64,000 nt of DNA from Candidatus Poseidoniales archaeon (GCA_012964335.1 DTUF01000043.1:1-64000), one strand, 5' to 3'. Numbered from the stretch's first letter, positions 1 through 9,473 are shown. Notes: generated by a model not told the origin, from the letters alone. Translations and numbers: made by a program.

Positions 1-564
1 GTATGTCCACTGCACATCCTCAAGAAACTGATTGAACCACTTGGTTGAATCTCGTGAGACTTCGGCTCGTTGACGAGGGTTTCTCTTGCAATGAACTTCA
101 GGTTTTCTAGCATCAAATTCCTCGCCACAATCACGACATCTCCATTGATATGGCTTTTTCAGATAGCGAGATAATGGTGGTTCCTTCTTTGCTTTCTCGC
201 CTGCCCCATTCTTGTCACCAGCAGTTTTTTTTGACTTGCTGGCTTTTTCGGATTTTTGTTTCTCCCACTTTTCAGTTTCTTCAACAGCCTCTTCTCGGCG
301 TTTCTGATTAGTGAGTATTAGTGGTGGTTCACCCTTTCCAGTTACAATTACCAGCCCAGGTGCAGGAGTTGAACCAGGCTTTCTCCAAGCCTTAGAGTTG
401 AATGATTCTCCACCTTCAGGAGGCTTTCCGTCTTGCGTATTCCACAATCTGATGAATATTTCATCATCGTCAAGTTCTTCGCGTCTCTTGCCGATTACCC
501 TGCACTCTTCGGTGCGGTTTTCAGCATACCATTTCTTCCATTCATTAAGCGTTGCTTCTATCAT
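1..564 (-). CDS. Zinc-finger-tailed hypothetical protein, 3' end outside window
   Basis: The frame is open from an ATG at 562-564 leftward to base 1, so 188 codons are visible and the C-terminus is missing. The first 85 residues are mixed polar and aromatic with no family I recognise. Residues about 88-128 are a lysine/glutamate-rich linker. A compact module follows with Cys143, Cys146, His158 and Cys159, which looks like a small zinc-binding site. An upstream ATG at 575-577 is in another frame and meets a stop within 11 codons, so the 564 start is preferred. A GAGTGAAGAA stretch just upstream could serve as ribosome-binding site, and a perfect hairpin at 582-597 lies 17 bases before the start. 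Function unknown; coding status is supported by the long open frame and the Cys pattern. Confidence 0.7.
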   Translation of the reverse strand, partial: MIEATLNEWKKWYAENRTEECRVIGKRREELDDDEIFIRLWNTQDGKPPEGGESFNSKAWRKPGSTPAPGLVIVTGKGEPPLILTNQKRREEAVEETEKWEKQKSEKASKSKKTAGDKNGAGEKAKKEPPLSRYLKKPYQWRCRDCGEEFDARKPEVHCKRNPRQRAEVSRDSTKWFNQFLEDVQWTY

Positions 565-581
565 TTTCTTCACTCATGATT

Positions 582-597
582 GAGCACCGAGGTGCTC
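582..597 (-). promoter_or_regulatory. Leader hairpin upstream of the zinc-finger gene
   Basis: GAGCACC (582-588) and GGTGCTC (591-597) form a perfect 7-bp inverted repeat with a two-base loop, 17 bases upstream of the minus-strand start at 564. A weak TATA-like stretch near 623-632 would place the transcript start at about 600, so the hairpin could be the 5' end of the mRNA. Similar hairpins precede several other genes here. Confidence 0.45.
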
Positions 598-650
598 TTA
601 TCACTAACTGCTTAGCACTGACACTATTTCAATGGTGTCAATAATTCAAC

Positions 651-2405
651 TCAGATTCTTCTGCGCAGTGCTTCCATCATCTGGTCAGCCTCACCGAGTT
701 TACCTAGGCAGGTGTCAATATCACCCTTGTCAAGCGCTGCAACCGCTTCACCAATCGCCGCTTCGCAGGCGTTTCTTTCAGCATCATTGACCTTGATTCC
801 AGCCGCTTGAAGACGGTCGCGAACCCCTCGCCACTCACCTTGTAAGAATTCTAGTAACTCCATCGCTTCACCAGTTTGAGCGCTCTCAGCATCAAGTTCT
901 CTAGTGATCTTCTCTAACAGCATCGCCGCATGCGACCATTGCTTTTCTTTGCGAGAATTGCCAACTTCTGCCAGTCGGGTATCCCACTCTTTTGCATTAG
1001 CCCAATCGCTCCACTGAGCGACTAATTTCTTGCGATGCCGCCATGCCTTTTGCACTTCAACCATCGCTTCTGCCTCACGCGTGACCTCACGAATAACCGA
1101 GTCCGCCATACCTCTTGCAAGGGAGAAGTTACCTACTTTCAGCGCGTTGCTTGCTTGTTTTATTCTAGCGGCGAAGTCAGTATCATCAATACCGCTAGCA
1201 GCATTTACAGCTCGGCTTGCTTCCTCAACAACTTCCTCAGCTCCTGATTCGGTTTCACCGAGGTTTTCAACATGCTCAGGAACCGCCATCACCAAGCCAG
1301 CGGCTTCTGCTGGTGCTTCTCTTTCTAGCGCCTCTTCAGCATTTTTCACACTGCTAAATAGAGGATCGAATTGCACACCTTCACAACCAGATAGCGCTCT
1401 CTTTGCATCTGATATTGCAGTTTCTGCTTGAGTCCAGAACTCAATAATTTCTCCTGCGTGAGTTTTGGCTTTTCTGAACAACATTTCCGCATCTCTTAGT
1501 GAGCCGAGTTCCATTTCCCTGTCACCTTGCGTCAGAAGTCGCATTGCTTTCTTAGCAGTCGGTGCAATATCATCTGCTTCAGACACGGCTTTTGCAGCAT
1601 CCTCACGAATATCAGTGATATCGCTAGACATTGCCAATGTTCTCTCAATATCATCTTCTGCTAAATGTAGAATTGTCATCGCTTCACTTGGGTCTGTATA
1701 TCCCACCTCTATTGCATTTTGTAGCAGTGAGGCGGCTTGGTCAACTTGAATGCCCTTAGCCCGTAATTCTAGAATACGCAGTTCAAGTGAATCTCTTAAC
1801 TGCTTGAATTTCTTACGTGCTTCTCGGTCAGGATCTTTACCAAATATGTCGAATAGTGCAACTCCGAAAGCGAGTACACAGATTCCTGATGATGTAAGCA
1901 TCACAACGCCTTCCGATAGGTTTGACAACAGTAGTGCAGTGGCTGATGTAGCCCCCAATAGTTGCACCAATCCACGGAACCGAACCGCCTGCAGTGAGCC
2001 GGTCAGAACACTAGTGGAGAATAGGTAACACGACAAGCCAATCAGTCCTAGAAGGCCATGGCCTAATCTCACACTAGTCTCAAGTTCTGCGTCAAAAGAA
2101 GTAACCCCCAGCAACAGCATTGGAGCCCAAGCTGCGGCTGCAAGGGAACCCAATCTTGAGCGGTGTTTTGGTCCATAATCCACAAAGTCTTGCATTGCTA
2201 AAGCCAAAACCATCAGAATAATCCCCGGGCCAAATCTTGGCAGGAATTCTGCTCTGCCATCAATACCTGGCCAGACATACCATGCAGCAGCCATCACCAA
2301 CGAAATCGCTGAAACGATACCTAGAGTTTCCAAACGGTTACGCTGCAGTGCTATTGATTTAGAGAGTATTGAGTCAATGTCCTCAAGCCCCTCAACCTCT
2401 GACAT
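651..2405 (-). CDS. Polytopic membrane protein with long helical cytoplasmic region
   Basis: 584 residues. The first 190 residues contain about six hydrophobic stretches (near 27-47, 57-72, 86-101, 113-135, 145-160 and 165-187). The remaining ~390 residues are acidic, alanine-rich and almost entirely predicted helix, with repeated Ala/Glu/Leu patterns suggesting coiled coil or TPR-like helical repeats (e.g. RDAEMLFRKAKTHAGEI). I do not recognise a named family. A membrane-anchored helical scaffold is the simplest reading. It is followed on the same strand by the cut-off zinc-finger gene and preceded by the 935-residue surface protein, with a 74-base gap. Start ATG at 2403-2405. Long ORFs on the opposite strand here are codon shadows. 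Confidence 0.75.
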   Translation of the reverse strand: MSEVEGLEDIDSILSKSIALQRNRLETLGIVSAISLVMAAAWYVWPGIDGRAEFLPRFGPGIILMVLALAMQDFVDYGPKHRSRLGSLAAAAWAPMLLLGVTSFDAELETSVRLGHGLLGLIGLSCYLFSTSVLTGSLQAVRFRGLVQLLGATSATALLLSNLSEGVVMLTSSGICVLAFGVALFDIFGKDPDREARKKFKQLRDSLELRILELRAKGIQVDQAASLLQNAIEVGYTDPSEAMTILHLAEDDIERTLAMSSDITDIREDAAKAVSEADDIAPTAKKAMRLLTQGDREMELGSLRDAEMLFRKAKTHAGEIIEFWTQAETAISDAKRALSGCEGVQFDPLFSSVKNAEEALEREAPAEAAGLVMAVPEHVENLGETESGAEEVVEEASRAVNAASGIDDTDFAARIKQASNALKVGNFSLARGMADSVIREVTREAEAMVEVQKAWRHRKKLVAQWSDWANAKEWDTRLAEVGNSRKEKQWSHAAMLLEKITRELDAESAQTGEAMELLEFLQGEWRGVRDRLQAAGIKVNDAERNACEAAIGEAVAALDKGDIDTCLGKLGEADQMMEALRRRI

Positions 2406-2479
2406 CGCTTCGCGACGGCCGCTTCGTTCTCAATAAGGTGCTCCCTACTTGGGTTGAATGATTCCAGAGTAAACACACA

Positions 2480-5287
2480 TCAGAAAGGTGTGTTATCTCT
2501 TTCTTCCCGATTCCTAAACATCAGGTATCCCAAAAGCGAGACTAGAATGACAGCAAAGATTTCGTCGGCCTTCTCAGTCCATGGCGACTTAGGTGAAATA
2601 TCACTTTCAAGAGTGAATGTCCCTCGCTCTCCAGTAACTTGGTCAGTCCAAGTTACTTCAACACTAATCTTCCCGCGTTTATACTCATTTACATCTAAAG
2701 GAAGAATTACTGTTGCTGGCTTATCAGCGGTAGCCTCACCAGAATCCCATTCTCTACCACATTGGTCTAGGTAGCAGGCAGTTACTTTGGCATTGGTTGA
2801 ACCAATGTTGACAATTGTAACTGAGATCATTCCAGAATCTCCGATGACTGGGATTCCATCTACATTGATTTCAACACCGCTGACAGATGCTGCAACTTGT
2901 GGGTCAACTACTGGGTTAGAAATCACCTCGCGAATATTTCCAGACCCGTCCATCGCGTACAATTTTAATTCGTGAGTTCCGACAAACATTTGCGGTAGTG
3001 TGAAAATTCTTGCATCATCCCAAGTACCATTTGTGAGTAATGGGATGTTGTCCAAGAAAATTGCCCATACTGTATTTTCAATGGCGTCTATATCATCAAA
3101 TGAGCGAGTCATATTCAACACAATTTCACTTTCTGCGAATGCTGGATTTAGTGGTCCGATTGGATACCCATCAACCATCACTTCAGCGGTGATGGTTGGA
3201 GGGGTCCCATCTAACATTGTGATATTCCAACTTGTCACATTGCTATTTCCTGCACCATCAGTCAATTCCATCTCTAATGAATAGACAGTCAATTCTCTTT
3301 GCAAATGTCGCTCCTCAACGGACATATGCAACCAATTAACATCATTTCCTTGATTGAATTGGTCTGCAAATCCAATATCATGTTGTTCCCAACCTTCTGA
3401 TTTGTTAGAGCGCCAAATAACGCTGACACCGGCGCCAGAATCATCTTCCGTTTCGGCAATCACAGTAAGAAGAGAGCCAGCCCTGACCTCAAACTCACTA
3501 ACGTCTCCCAAGTAGTGGAAGTAAGGAAGAATATCCCCTCCCGCCTCTTCTGTAGCGTTGATGTTCGCCATTGGCACCTCGCCATCGACATACAAATCAA
3601 TCCACCAATTGGAACTTGCTCCATCCCAGTCACTACAAGTCAGTGTTGCATTGACAACATTGCTGTGTGAATAATTCACAGTCTCTGGAATAAACGTGAA
3701 GGATTCGTTATCAGATTCAGCTTGAATTTCGCCACTTCGCCTTAATTCCCAATGACTTGACAATTCTGACATTCCTGAATCACTGCATTCACTTGTTAAA
3801 GTTACATTTCCGCTCAGTGGAATTGCTAAACCAGGGCGGTCTTCTAAATGGCCATCTGCGATTGGTGCTTGATTAGGCCCTACAGTGACTGTCCACATAC
3901 CCACAGTCGGTGAAAGAGAGCGGTTCACTGTGAATGTTGATTGATTTCCTGTAAGCAGGTCAATTTGAGGACTGTACCTCACCTCCCATCCTGATGGAAG
4001 ATTAACGGTGATAGGAATCGCTTCTAAAGCATCACCACGAATAGGGAACCAGAAAATTCGGCTACTACCGAATGCAGCCTCACCCTGCAACGCTGCTGTT
4101 TCATCCCAACTGTAGTATCCTGCTCCAATGCTGTCATTTTGAGTAATAGAAAAATTAGATCGATTCACAAGCCCATTCAATGGTTGCTCATCAAACAGGA
4201 AAAGATGGTTGCTTTCAACCCACATATTTTCTTCGTGAAACATCGAAAAACCAGACTGTTCACCGAAACCAAGGTTACCATCATGGTTACCAAACCAACG
4301 GTCTATTTGCCCAATTAGTCCGAGTGAGCGTTCAGGGATTTGTGGTGCGCCAAAGTCGGTGGGTATGGTGAAACTCGCTTCCCAAGTCAAGTTGAATGTC
4401 TCTCCTTTTTCCGGAGCGCTCGTCATGTTCAGATACGCCTGCCCTTCCCATTTTGGACTTGGTGCCTCATCTTGATTTGTCAGTAGATTGGTAATGTTGA
4501 ATTGGTCTGAATCATTACTTGTGAGCGGTTGCCCAACTCGGAGCCCACCTTCTGAGTTGTAGATTTTCCATTCACCTTCTGTGGTCCTTGGCAGATATTC
4601 ATCTACTTCCCCAGTCCAATCAATTAACTCCCAATATCCTGATGGATGATGCTCAATGCGCAACACACCGGTATCGCTTGCATTCTCAGGCCATCCAAAT
4701 GTTCGCATTGTACCGTTGTCTGAAATTGCAATTGAATCCTCTCCACTCCAGCCAATCAGTGATGCACTGTTCTCATTTGTTGCTGAAATCCAGCCTGAAC
4801 CGCCATTAGGCACAGCCAAAGTGGCGTTACCTGTTGCATTGAGGGTTGTTTGCAACTCTTCTGTATGCCCTATTAGAGTCAGTGTAATATCGCTTCCAGC
4901 AGTGCCTGAAATGTTGAGAGTTCCATCCAATGGAACCAGTGCGACATCGGTTTCAAAAACATCATCAGCGAATAGGTTAACGAATCCCATTCCACTCGCA
5001 TAATTAGAATGGGTAACTAAGATTCTAACGGGGCCTGCAGGCAGATTATCAAACACAAGTCTACTACCGGCCAAGGTTTCAGGCCCAGCAACCGTTAATC
5101 CAGTCCAAGCGTCAGTAACAGTAACTACTGCGCCTGATAGAGGAAAGCCATTATTGTCTAGAACAATCATGTCAAGGGAAGCAGATGATGTTGACCACGT
5201 TTTAGTTTCTTGATTCTCAAGTGTAGTTGGGTATGTGAGCAAAGTCACACTCAGAATGAATACGAGTAGTAATGCAGTTAGTCGCAA
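2480..5287 (-). CDS. Secreted, membrane-anchored multi-domain surface protein
   Basis: 935 residues. An N-terminal signal peptide (residues 1-20, MRLTALLLVFILSVTLLTYP) is followed by a carboxypeptidase-regulatory-like beta-sandwich (about 38-115, containing NGFPLSGAVVTVTD and RILVTHSNY). Then come several Ig/CARDB-like beta-rich segments dense in Asn-X-Ser/Thr sequons, and a final transmembrane helix near 907-925 with a short charged tail (RNREERDNTPF). The protein therefore faces outside and is held by its C-terminus, a layout shared with the two giant proteins in this window. Its role is probably surface adhesion, glycan contact or envelope architecture; no catalytic motif is visible. It starts 5 bases downstream of the GHMP kinase stop, so the two are likely cotranscribed. 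Confidence 0.8.
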   Translation of the reverse strand: MRLTALLLVFILSVTLLTYPTTLENQETKTWSTSSASLDMIVLDNNGFPLSGAVVTVTDAWTGLTVAGPETLAGSRLVFDNLPAGPVRILVTHSNYASGMGFVNLFADDVFETDVALVPLDGTLNISGTAGSDITLTLIGHTEELQTTLNATGNATLAVPNGGSGWISATNENSASLIGWSGEDSIAISDNGTMRTFGWPENASDTGVLRIEHHPSGYWELIDWTGEVDEYLPRTTEGEWKIYNSEGGLRVGQPLTSNDSDQFNITNLLTNQDEAPSPKWEGQAYLNMTSAPEKGETFNLTWEASFTIPTDFGAPQIPERSLGLIGQIDRWFGNHDGNLGFGEQSGFSMFHEENMWVESNHLFLFDEQPLNGLVNRSNFSITQNDSIGAGYYSWDETAALQGEAAFGSSRIFWFPIRGDALEAIPITVNLPSGWEVRYSPQIDLLTGNQSTFTVNRSLSPTVGMWTVTVGPNQAPIADGHLEDRPGLAIPLSGNVTLTSECSDSGMSELSSHWELRRSGEIQAESDNESFTFIPETVNYSHSNVVNATLTCSDWDGASSNWWIDLYVDGEVPMANINATEEAGGDILPYFHYLGDVSEFEVRAGSLLTVIAETEDDSGAGVSVIWRSNKSEGWEQHDIGFADQFNQGNDVNWLHMSVEERHLQRELTVYSLEMELTDGAGNSNVTSWNITMLDGTPPTITAEVMVDGYPIGPLNPAFAESEIVLNMTRSFDDIDAIENTVWAIFLDNIPLLTNGTWDDARIFTLPQMFVGTHELKLYAMDGSGNIREVISNPVVDPQVAASVSGVEINVDGIPVIGDSGMISVTIVNIGSTNAKVTACYLDQCGREWDSGEATADKPATVILPLDVNEYKRGKISVEVTWTDQVTGERGTFTLESDISPKSPWTEKADEIFAVILVSLLGYLMFRNREERDNTPF

Positions 5288-5291
5288 TTTC

Positions 5292-6269
5292 TCACTCCCC
5301 CTGTTCGTTAAGCAATAGAGTCGACCCGTGGAAATCAGGGTTTAGTGGAATCAATTTGTTTGCAAGATTTGTAGCAATTTCTTGCTGTACATTTGGTGGT
5401 GTTTGAACTAAAATGAATCCTCCACCACCTGCTCCCAACAGTTTTCCGCCGGTGCAACCAAGTTCCATTAATTGGTCATATAATGTGTCAATTTCAGGGT
5501 TTGAAATCCCATCTGCTAATGTTCTCTTCAACTCCCAAGTGTTGCCCAGAAGTTCACCAATCGCTGAGAAATCGCCGGATTCAATTAGCCCAGACACTTG
5601 CTCTGCTTGTGTTCGCATAGCCTCAAGTTGCTGCATTTTTGATGCGGTGTTCCGGCTTTGTTGTTCAAGAATTGAAGATGCTTTACGAGTCAATCCAGTC
5701 CAGACTAAACAGAAGTTTTCGCCTAAGCTAGAACTTGCTGAGGAATCCAGTGAGATAACATCAACTGATTCATCTGAATTAAATCGAATCTGATTCAATC
5801 CACCAAAAGCGGCTGCATATTGGTCCTGTTTGCCAATTGGCTGTCCCAAGACTTCAATTTCAATGTGACAAGCCTCTTCTGCCAACTGTTGAGCAGTAAC
5901 CTTGCGTCCAGCGTATACGTGCAAAGCGTGGAGTAATCCCACTGTTACTGACGATGAAGAGCCAAGCCCAGTGCCTTGACCAGGAATATCTGCTATAGTG
6001 GTTATTTCAATTCCAGAAGTCACACCTGTTAGCCGCATTGCTTCTCTAACTAATTCGTGTTGAAGATTCTCAAAATCATCAACATTTTCAGTCTGGCTAT
6101 AGGAGACTCTAACTGCATTGTCAAAACGCTTGTTCACTGTGACATAGATGTAGGCATCTAGTGCCATTGAGGTAACCAGCCCACCTTCATCGCTGTTTTT
6201 GTAAAACGCCGGTAAGTCGGTCCCACCACCACAAAACGAAACCCTAACGGGTGTTCTCACTATGAGCAT
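5292..6269 (-). CDS. GHMP-family sugar kinase (heptose-7-phosphate kinase-like)
   Basis: About 325 residues from the ATG at 6267-6269. N-terminal RTPVRVSFCGGGTDLPAFY, the central glycine/serine ATP loop PGQGTGLGSSSSVTVG, and the C-terminal GGKLLGAGGGGFILV loop are the three GHMP kinase motifs. The GGGTDLP segment is typical of the D-glycero-D-manno-heptose-7-phosphate kinase / fucokinase-like branch. It should phosphorylate a sugar or sugar phosphate that feeds a nucleotide-activated sugar for surface glycans, which fits its coupling to the surface protein just downstream. A GTG five codons upstream (6284) is possible, but a TTAAGAA TATA-like box near 6293-6301 puts transcription start close to 6270, suggesting an almost leaderless mRNA starting at this ATG. 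The exact substrate is uncertain. Confidence 0.85.
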   Translation of the reverse strand: MLIVRTPVRVSFCGGGTDLPAFYKNSDEGGLVTSMALDAYIYVTVNKRFDNAVRVSYSQTENVDDFENLQHELVREAMRLTGVTSGIEITTIADIPGQGTGLGSSSSVTVGLLHALHVYAGRKVTAQQLAEEACHIEIEVLGQPIGKQDQYAAAFGGLNQIRFNSDESVDVISLDSSASSSLGENFCLVWTGLTRKASSILEQQSRNTASKMQQLEAMRTQAEQVSGLIESGDFSAIGELLGNTWELKRTLADGISNPEIDTLYDQLMELGCTGGKLLGAGGGGFILVQTPPNVQQEIATNLANKLIPLNPDFHGSTLLLNEQGE

Positions 6270-6383
6270 TGGACAGGGCCACACAAACGGTCTTCTTAAC
6301 TACTTAGTTTAGGTGGTAGATGGTGGTTTCATCGGTCGCAATCAATATGGGTGTGGTGCGACCCGCTTTAGCAGGCGAAGGAG

Positions 6384-7319
6384 ATGGCGGACGACCTCAT
6401 CACCATGGATGACTTGACAAATGAGCAGATTGATGCACTCCTAAAAGATGCTGAAAAACTTCTTCCAGCAGCCAACGGAGAAGTCTATTTACCATTGCTA
6501 GAAGGCAAACTGCTCGGTAATATGTTCTTTGAACCAAGTACTCGTACTCGGATGTCATTTGAGACAGCAATGAAGCGGCTTGGCGGCAATGTCGTCAATC
6601 TCGGCGCCCTCGCATCGTCGTCAGTCACCAAGGGTGAGACGCTTTTCGACACGATGAAGATGGTTGACGGCTATTGTGACGTCGCAGTTCTCCGTCATCC
6701 ACGCCAAGGAGCGGCTCAATATGCAGCCGACGCTTGCAAGATTCCAATCCTAAATGGTGGTGATGGCGCAGGTCATCATCCTACTCAGACTCTGCTTGAT
6801 TTGTTTACCATAAAACAAGCCCATGGCAAACTCAACCTGAACGTTGTGATGGTAGGTGACTTACGCTACGGTCGGACAGTTCACAGCCTTTCACATGCTC
6901 TCTCTCGCTTCGGAGCAAATTTGACTTTCATTGCTCCTCCTGGATTGAGTATGCCAGAAGAGATAATAGAGGATTTGAAAGCCAATGGGTCAAACATCAA
7001 GGTTTCAGAAGATTTGGTGTCAAATCTTCCAACCGCAGATGTAGTTTACATGACTCGAATTCAAAAAGAAAGATTCCCTGATGAAGATGAGTATCTAAAA
7101 GTCGCTGGCATCTACAAATTGAGTCGTAAAGACTTGAAGGATGTCAAAGAATCAATGATTATCATGCACCCTCTTCCTAGAGTTGATGAGATACACCCTA
7201 ATGTCGATAGCACCCCACACGCTGCCTACTTTGACCAAGCATTCAATGGCGTAGTGGCTCGAATGGCCTTACTTTGCTACTTGTTTGGAGTAGACATTCC
7301 TAAGGAGGTGAGTCAGTGA
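6384..7319 (+). CDS. pyrB: Aspartate carbamoyltransferase, catalytic chain
   Basis: 311 residues, normal for the family. It condenses carbamoyl phosphate with aspartate, the committed step of pyrimidine synthesis. Visible motifs: the carbamoyl-phosphate loop FEPSTRTRMSFETAMKRLGG (STRTR at 52-56), the S-V-T-K-GE loop (SSVTKGETLFDT), HPRQG near 103, HPTQTLLD near 131, DLRYGRTVHSL, and the C-terminal HPLPRVDEI aspartate-binding segment. All active-site residues expected for a functional enzyme are present. The start ATG at 6384 follows GAAGGAG (ribosome-binding site). The 3' end overlaps pyrI by 4 bases (GTGA), showing translational coupling of the two chains. Confidence 0.97.
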   Translation: MADDLITMDDLTNEQIDALLKDAEKLLPAANGEVYLPLLEGKLLGNMFFEPSTRTRMSFETAMKRLGGNVVNLGALASSSVTKGETLFDTMKMVDGYCDVAVLRHPRQGAAQYAADACKIPILNGGDGAGHHPTQTLLDLFTIKQAHGKLNLNVVMVGDLRYGRTVHSLSHALSRFGANLTFIAPPGLSMPEEIIEDLKANGSNIKVSEDLVSNLPTADVVYMTRIQKERFPDEDEYLKVAGIYKLSRKDLKDVKESMIIMHPLPRVDEIHPNVDSTPHAAYFDQAFNGVVARMALLCYLFGVDIPKEVSQ

Positions 7320-7783
7320 CTGAGATGCGCAGAGTTACTGCGATTTGCAATGGCTCAGTAATTGACCATATTCCAGCAGGTGCGGCGTTGAAAGTCCTAC
7401 GCATGCTGAGAATTTCTGGAAAAAGCTCAAATCCAGTTTCACTGGTGATGAACGTTCCATCTGGAAAGTATGGTGCAAAAGATATCATCAAGGTTGAGGA
7501 CCGAGAACTAACTCAAGAAGAACTTGACCGATTAAGCATCATTGCACCACACGCTTCTGTTGCGATTATCCGAAATTATACAGTCGCAAAGAAGCGCTCT
7601 GTAGAGGCTCATAATGAATTAGTAAATGTTGCAAAATGTACATTCTCAAATTGTATCACTCACGGAAATCGTGAGCCACAGTCACATCGATTGACAGTGA
7701 TTTCAGTGGATCCATTGCAATTGCGTTGCCATTACTGTTGTCGTGCACAAGATATGGATGCAATTATTGACAATCTGTTGTGA
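7316..7783 (+). CDS. pyrI: Aspartate carbamoyltransferase, regulatory chain
   Basis: 155 residues. The N-terminal allosteric nucleotide-binding domain carries the characteristic pattern TAICNGSVIDHIPAGAALKVL. The C-terminal zinc domain carries Cys-x4-Cys (KCTFSNCITH) and Cys-x2-Cys (LRCHYCC), which bind the structural zinc that holds regulatory to catalytic chains. The start is GTG at 7316, overlapping the pyrB stop, and is fixed by a strong AGGAGGTG ribosome-binding site at 7303-7310. Together with pyrB it forms the c6r6 holoenzyme subject to ATP/CTP control. An extra Cys (CHYCC) follows the usual zinc ligands; whether it matters is unknown. Confidence 0.96.
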   Translation: MTEMRRVTAICNGSVIDHIPAGAALKVLRMLRISGKSSNPVSLVMNVPSGKYGAKDIIKVEDRELTQEELDRLSIIAPHASVAIIRNYTVAKKRSVEAHNELVNVAKCTFSNCITHGNREPQSHRLTVISVDPLQLRCHYCCRAQDMDAIIDNLL

Positions 7784-7802
7784 GTAATTTCTCTCCAATT
7801 CC

Positions 7803-8165
7803 ATGGATACACTTCTGTTAGACGGTAACTGCGGTTTGTGTAACCGCGGAGCCATGTTTTTGCAGCCGAGGATTTCTCCAAAAAAGTCGCTGAGAATAAT
7901 ACCAATTGAGTCAGAAGAAGGTAAGAAATTGATTTCCACTCTACCAGAAAAGCAACAGAATGCGGATACGGTTTACTTGTTCAAAAACGGTAAACCCTAC
8001 ATACGCTCAGCAGCAATTGTCAGGCTTTCCAATTACTTACGATGGTGGTGGAAGCCAATGTCGTTAACTTGGCTAATTCCTCTACCAATTCGAGATGTTG
8101 TGTATCGATTCATCGCGAAGCGAAGAAAGCGCTGGTTTTCAGCCCCGGATGTCTGCTCATTTTAG
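7803..8165 (+). CDS. DCC-family (DUF393) thiol-disulfide oxidoreductase-like protein
   Basis: 120 residues. It starts MDTLLLDGNCGLCNRGAMF, which matches the D-G-x-C-x2-C motif that names the DCC family. Later comes the family's second block (DTVYLFKNGKPYIRSAAIVRLSNYL), followed by a tryptophan-rich W-W-x-P segment and a basic tail. The CxxC near the N-terminus suggests a thioredoxin-fold redox function; the physiological partner is unknown. It lies 19 bases after pyrI on the same strand and may be read through from the pyr operon, although there is no functional link to pyrimidine synthesis. It converges on the tRNA thiolase gene with only 4 bases between the stops. Confidence 0.88.
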   Translation: MDTLLLDGNCGLCNRGAMFLQPRISPKKSLRIIPIESEEGKKLISTLPEKQQNADTVYLFKNGKPYIRSAAIVRLSNYLRWWWKPMSLTWLIPLPIRDVVYRFIAKRRKRWFSAPDVCSF

Positions 8166-8169
8166 AGCA

Positions 8170-9189
8170 TCAATCATTGAGGTCTGATATCCAACCGCGC
8201 ATTTTACACGCCTGACAAATCGGATTACTTGTTGCCTCACCACATCGTTCACAATTGAGCATTCTATCACGTGCCCATTCAGTTGAAAGTGGCGTTCCTT
8301 TAGCTTCTATATGCAATTCCCGAATCGCATCCATTGAGTGAACTAGCCCATGACGTGTACCGGGTACATCTTGCTCCAGCCTAGCAATCATCTCTCTACT
8401 CCTTTGCCGTAAAGCTCCTGGGGCATGTGGGCAATCACCGTGGAAAATTGGCAATTCAGCACCTTGTGCATAAGCGTGAATTTCCTGTTCAGGGATCCAT
8501 CTTAGTGGTACGATTCGTGGGACTAGTCCATCAATTGGGGCCCATGTGTGAGGGGCTAATCTAATCGTCCGGTCTATTTCTCCTTTCTGTAAATTCATTA
8601 GAATAGTTTGTGCAGTGTCATCTAAATTATGGCCAAGTGCCATCCATTCAGCATCAACTCTCCGAGCCAACTCATTCAATCCTTGACGACGGAATACCCC
8701 ACAGTATGAGCAGGCTTTGAGTCCTTTTGCCTCTTTGTTTGCAGAACCCAAATCATCCATCATGTCAACAACTTCGTCCATGCGAGAAAAGTCAAGTTCA
8801 GGATAGGAAATCGTTTCAACTCTAATTCCATAACTACTGGCAAGTTCAAGTGCTTTCACCATTGAAGGGGCTCGGTATCCATCAATACCTTCGTCTACTG
8901 TGCCGGCTACCAATTCAATGTCTCTTCTTGGTCCTAGAATTTTTACCATCATATCAAGCAGTACTGCAGAATCCTTTCCACCAGAAATACATACGAGGAT
9001 TATACTTGGGGTGCCGTCCTCTTTTCGAGCATCTTTAGGGAGTTTGAGTTGTTCCCGCATAGCTTTGGATGTACGTTTACGAATTGAGTCCTCAAGGTGG
9101 AGATGGCAGAGGTGAACTCCACTATACCGTTGATGAATTACCGCTTGGCTTTGACAGCGGCTGCAAGATGCAACAGTGATTGCACTCAT
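8170..9189 (-). CDS. tRNA 2-thiouridine synthase, TtuA/NcsA (Ncs6) family
   Basis: 339 residues. N-terminal zinc ligands C9-x2-C12 and C28-x2-H31 match TtuA. The PP-loop ATP pyrophosphatase motif is CISGGKDSAVLLD (SGGKDS at 69-74). CSYC near residue 160 and a later Cys in FHGDCPHAPG are in the positions that hold the 4Fe-4S cluster in TtuA. The C-terminus has a second zinc knuckle (CERCGEATSNPICQAC). It adenylates tRNA uridine and installs sulfur at C2; sequence alone does not decide between U34 and U54. A sulfur-carrier protein would be needed and is not in this window. A ThiI-like PP-loop protein is encoded separately at 53.2 kb. Confidence 0.92.
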   Translation of the reverse strand: MSAITVASCSRCQSQAVIHQRYSGVHLCHLHLEDSIRKRTSKAMREQLKLPKDARKEDGTPSIILVCISGGKDSAVLLDMMVKILGPRRDIELVAGTVDEGIDGYRAPSMVKALELASSYGIRVETISYPELDFSRMDEVVDMMDDLGSANKEAKGLKACSYCGVFRRQGLNELARRVDAEWMALGHNLDDTAQTILMNLQKGEIDRTIRLAPHTWAPIDGLVPRIVPLRWIPEQEIHAYAQGAELPIFHGDCPHAPGALRQRSREMIARLEQDVPGTRHGLVHSMDAIRELHIEAKGTPLSTEWARDRMLNCERCGEATSNPICQACKMRGWISDLND

Positions 9190-9473
9190 TAAATTGAGCC
9201 ACTCAGCCGTTTGCTTTCAAATGAGCGTGTAGACTAATTACTAAATATTTCAATTGAATTTTACTTTTTCCAATTGAAAATCAAGTCACGGAAAAATTAT
9301 TTTTATTTAGATGAATACAGGGTTCAAAGAAGTTGAAAAAGCACTCCATTATGCTAAAATCTTGATTTTTCAGTTGGCGAATTGATTTTACTACTCAAAC
9401 CGGCCCTTTAGGGGCCGGACGCGCAAAACCTCTTGAAGGCGTAGGCGACGTGATGTATTTTCAGGGAGTGGAC
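9190..9473. other. AT-rich divergent regulatory region with CAATTGAA repeats
   Basis: Roughly 280 bases separate the tRNA thiolase and the Roadblock gene, which diverge. CAATTGAA occurs at 9251-9258 and again at 9271-9278, exactly 20 bases apart, so both copies face the same side of the helix. The first copy sits in the palindrome TTCAATTGAA (9249-9258). Further right, CCGGCCC (9400-9406) and GGGCCGG (9412-9418) form a 7-bp hairpin ahead of the Roadblock gene. No ORF or known RNA is visible. The repeats are plausible operator sites for a dimeric regulator, but this is inference. Confidence 0.45.
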
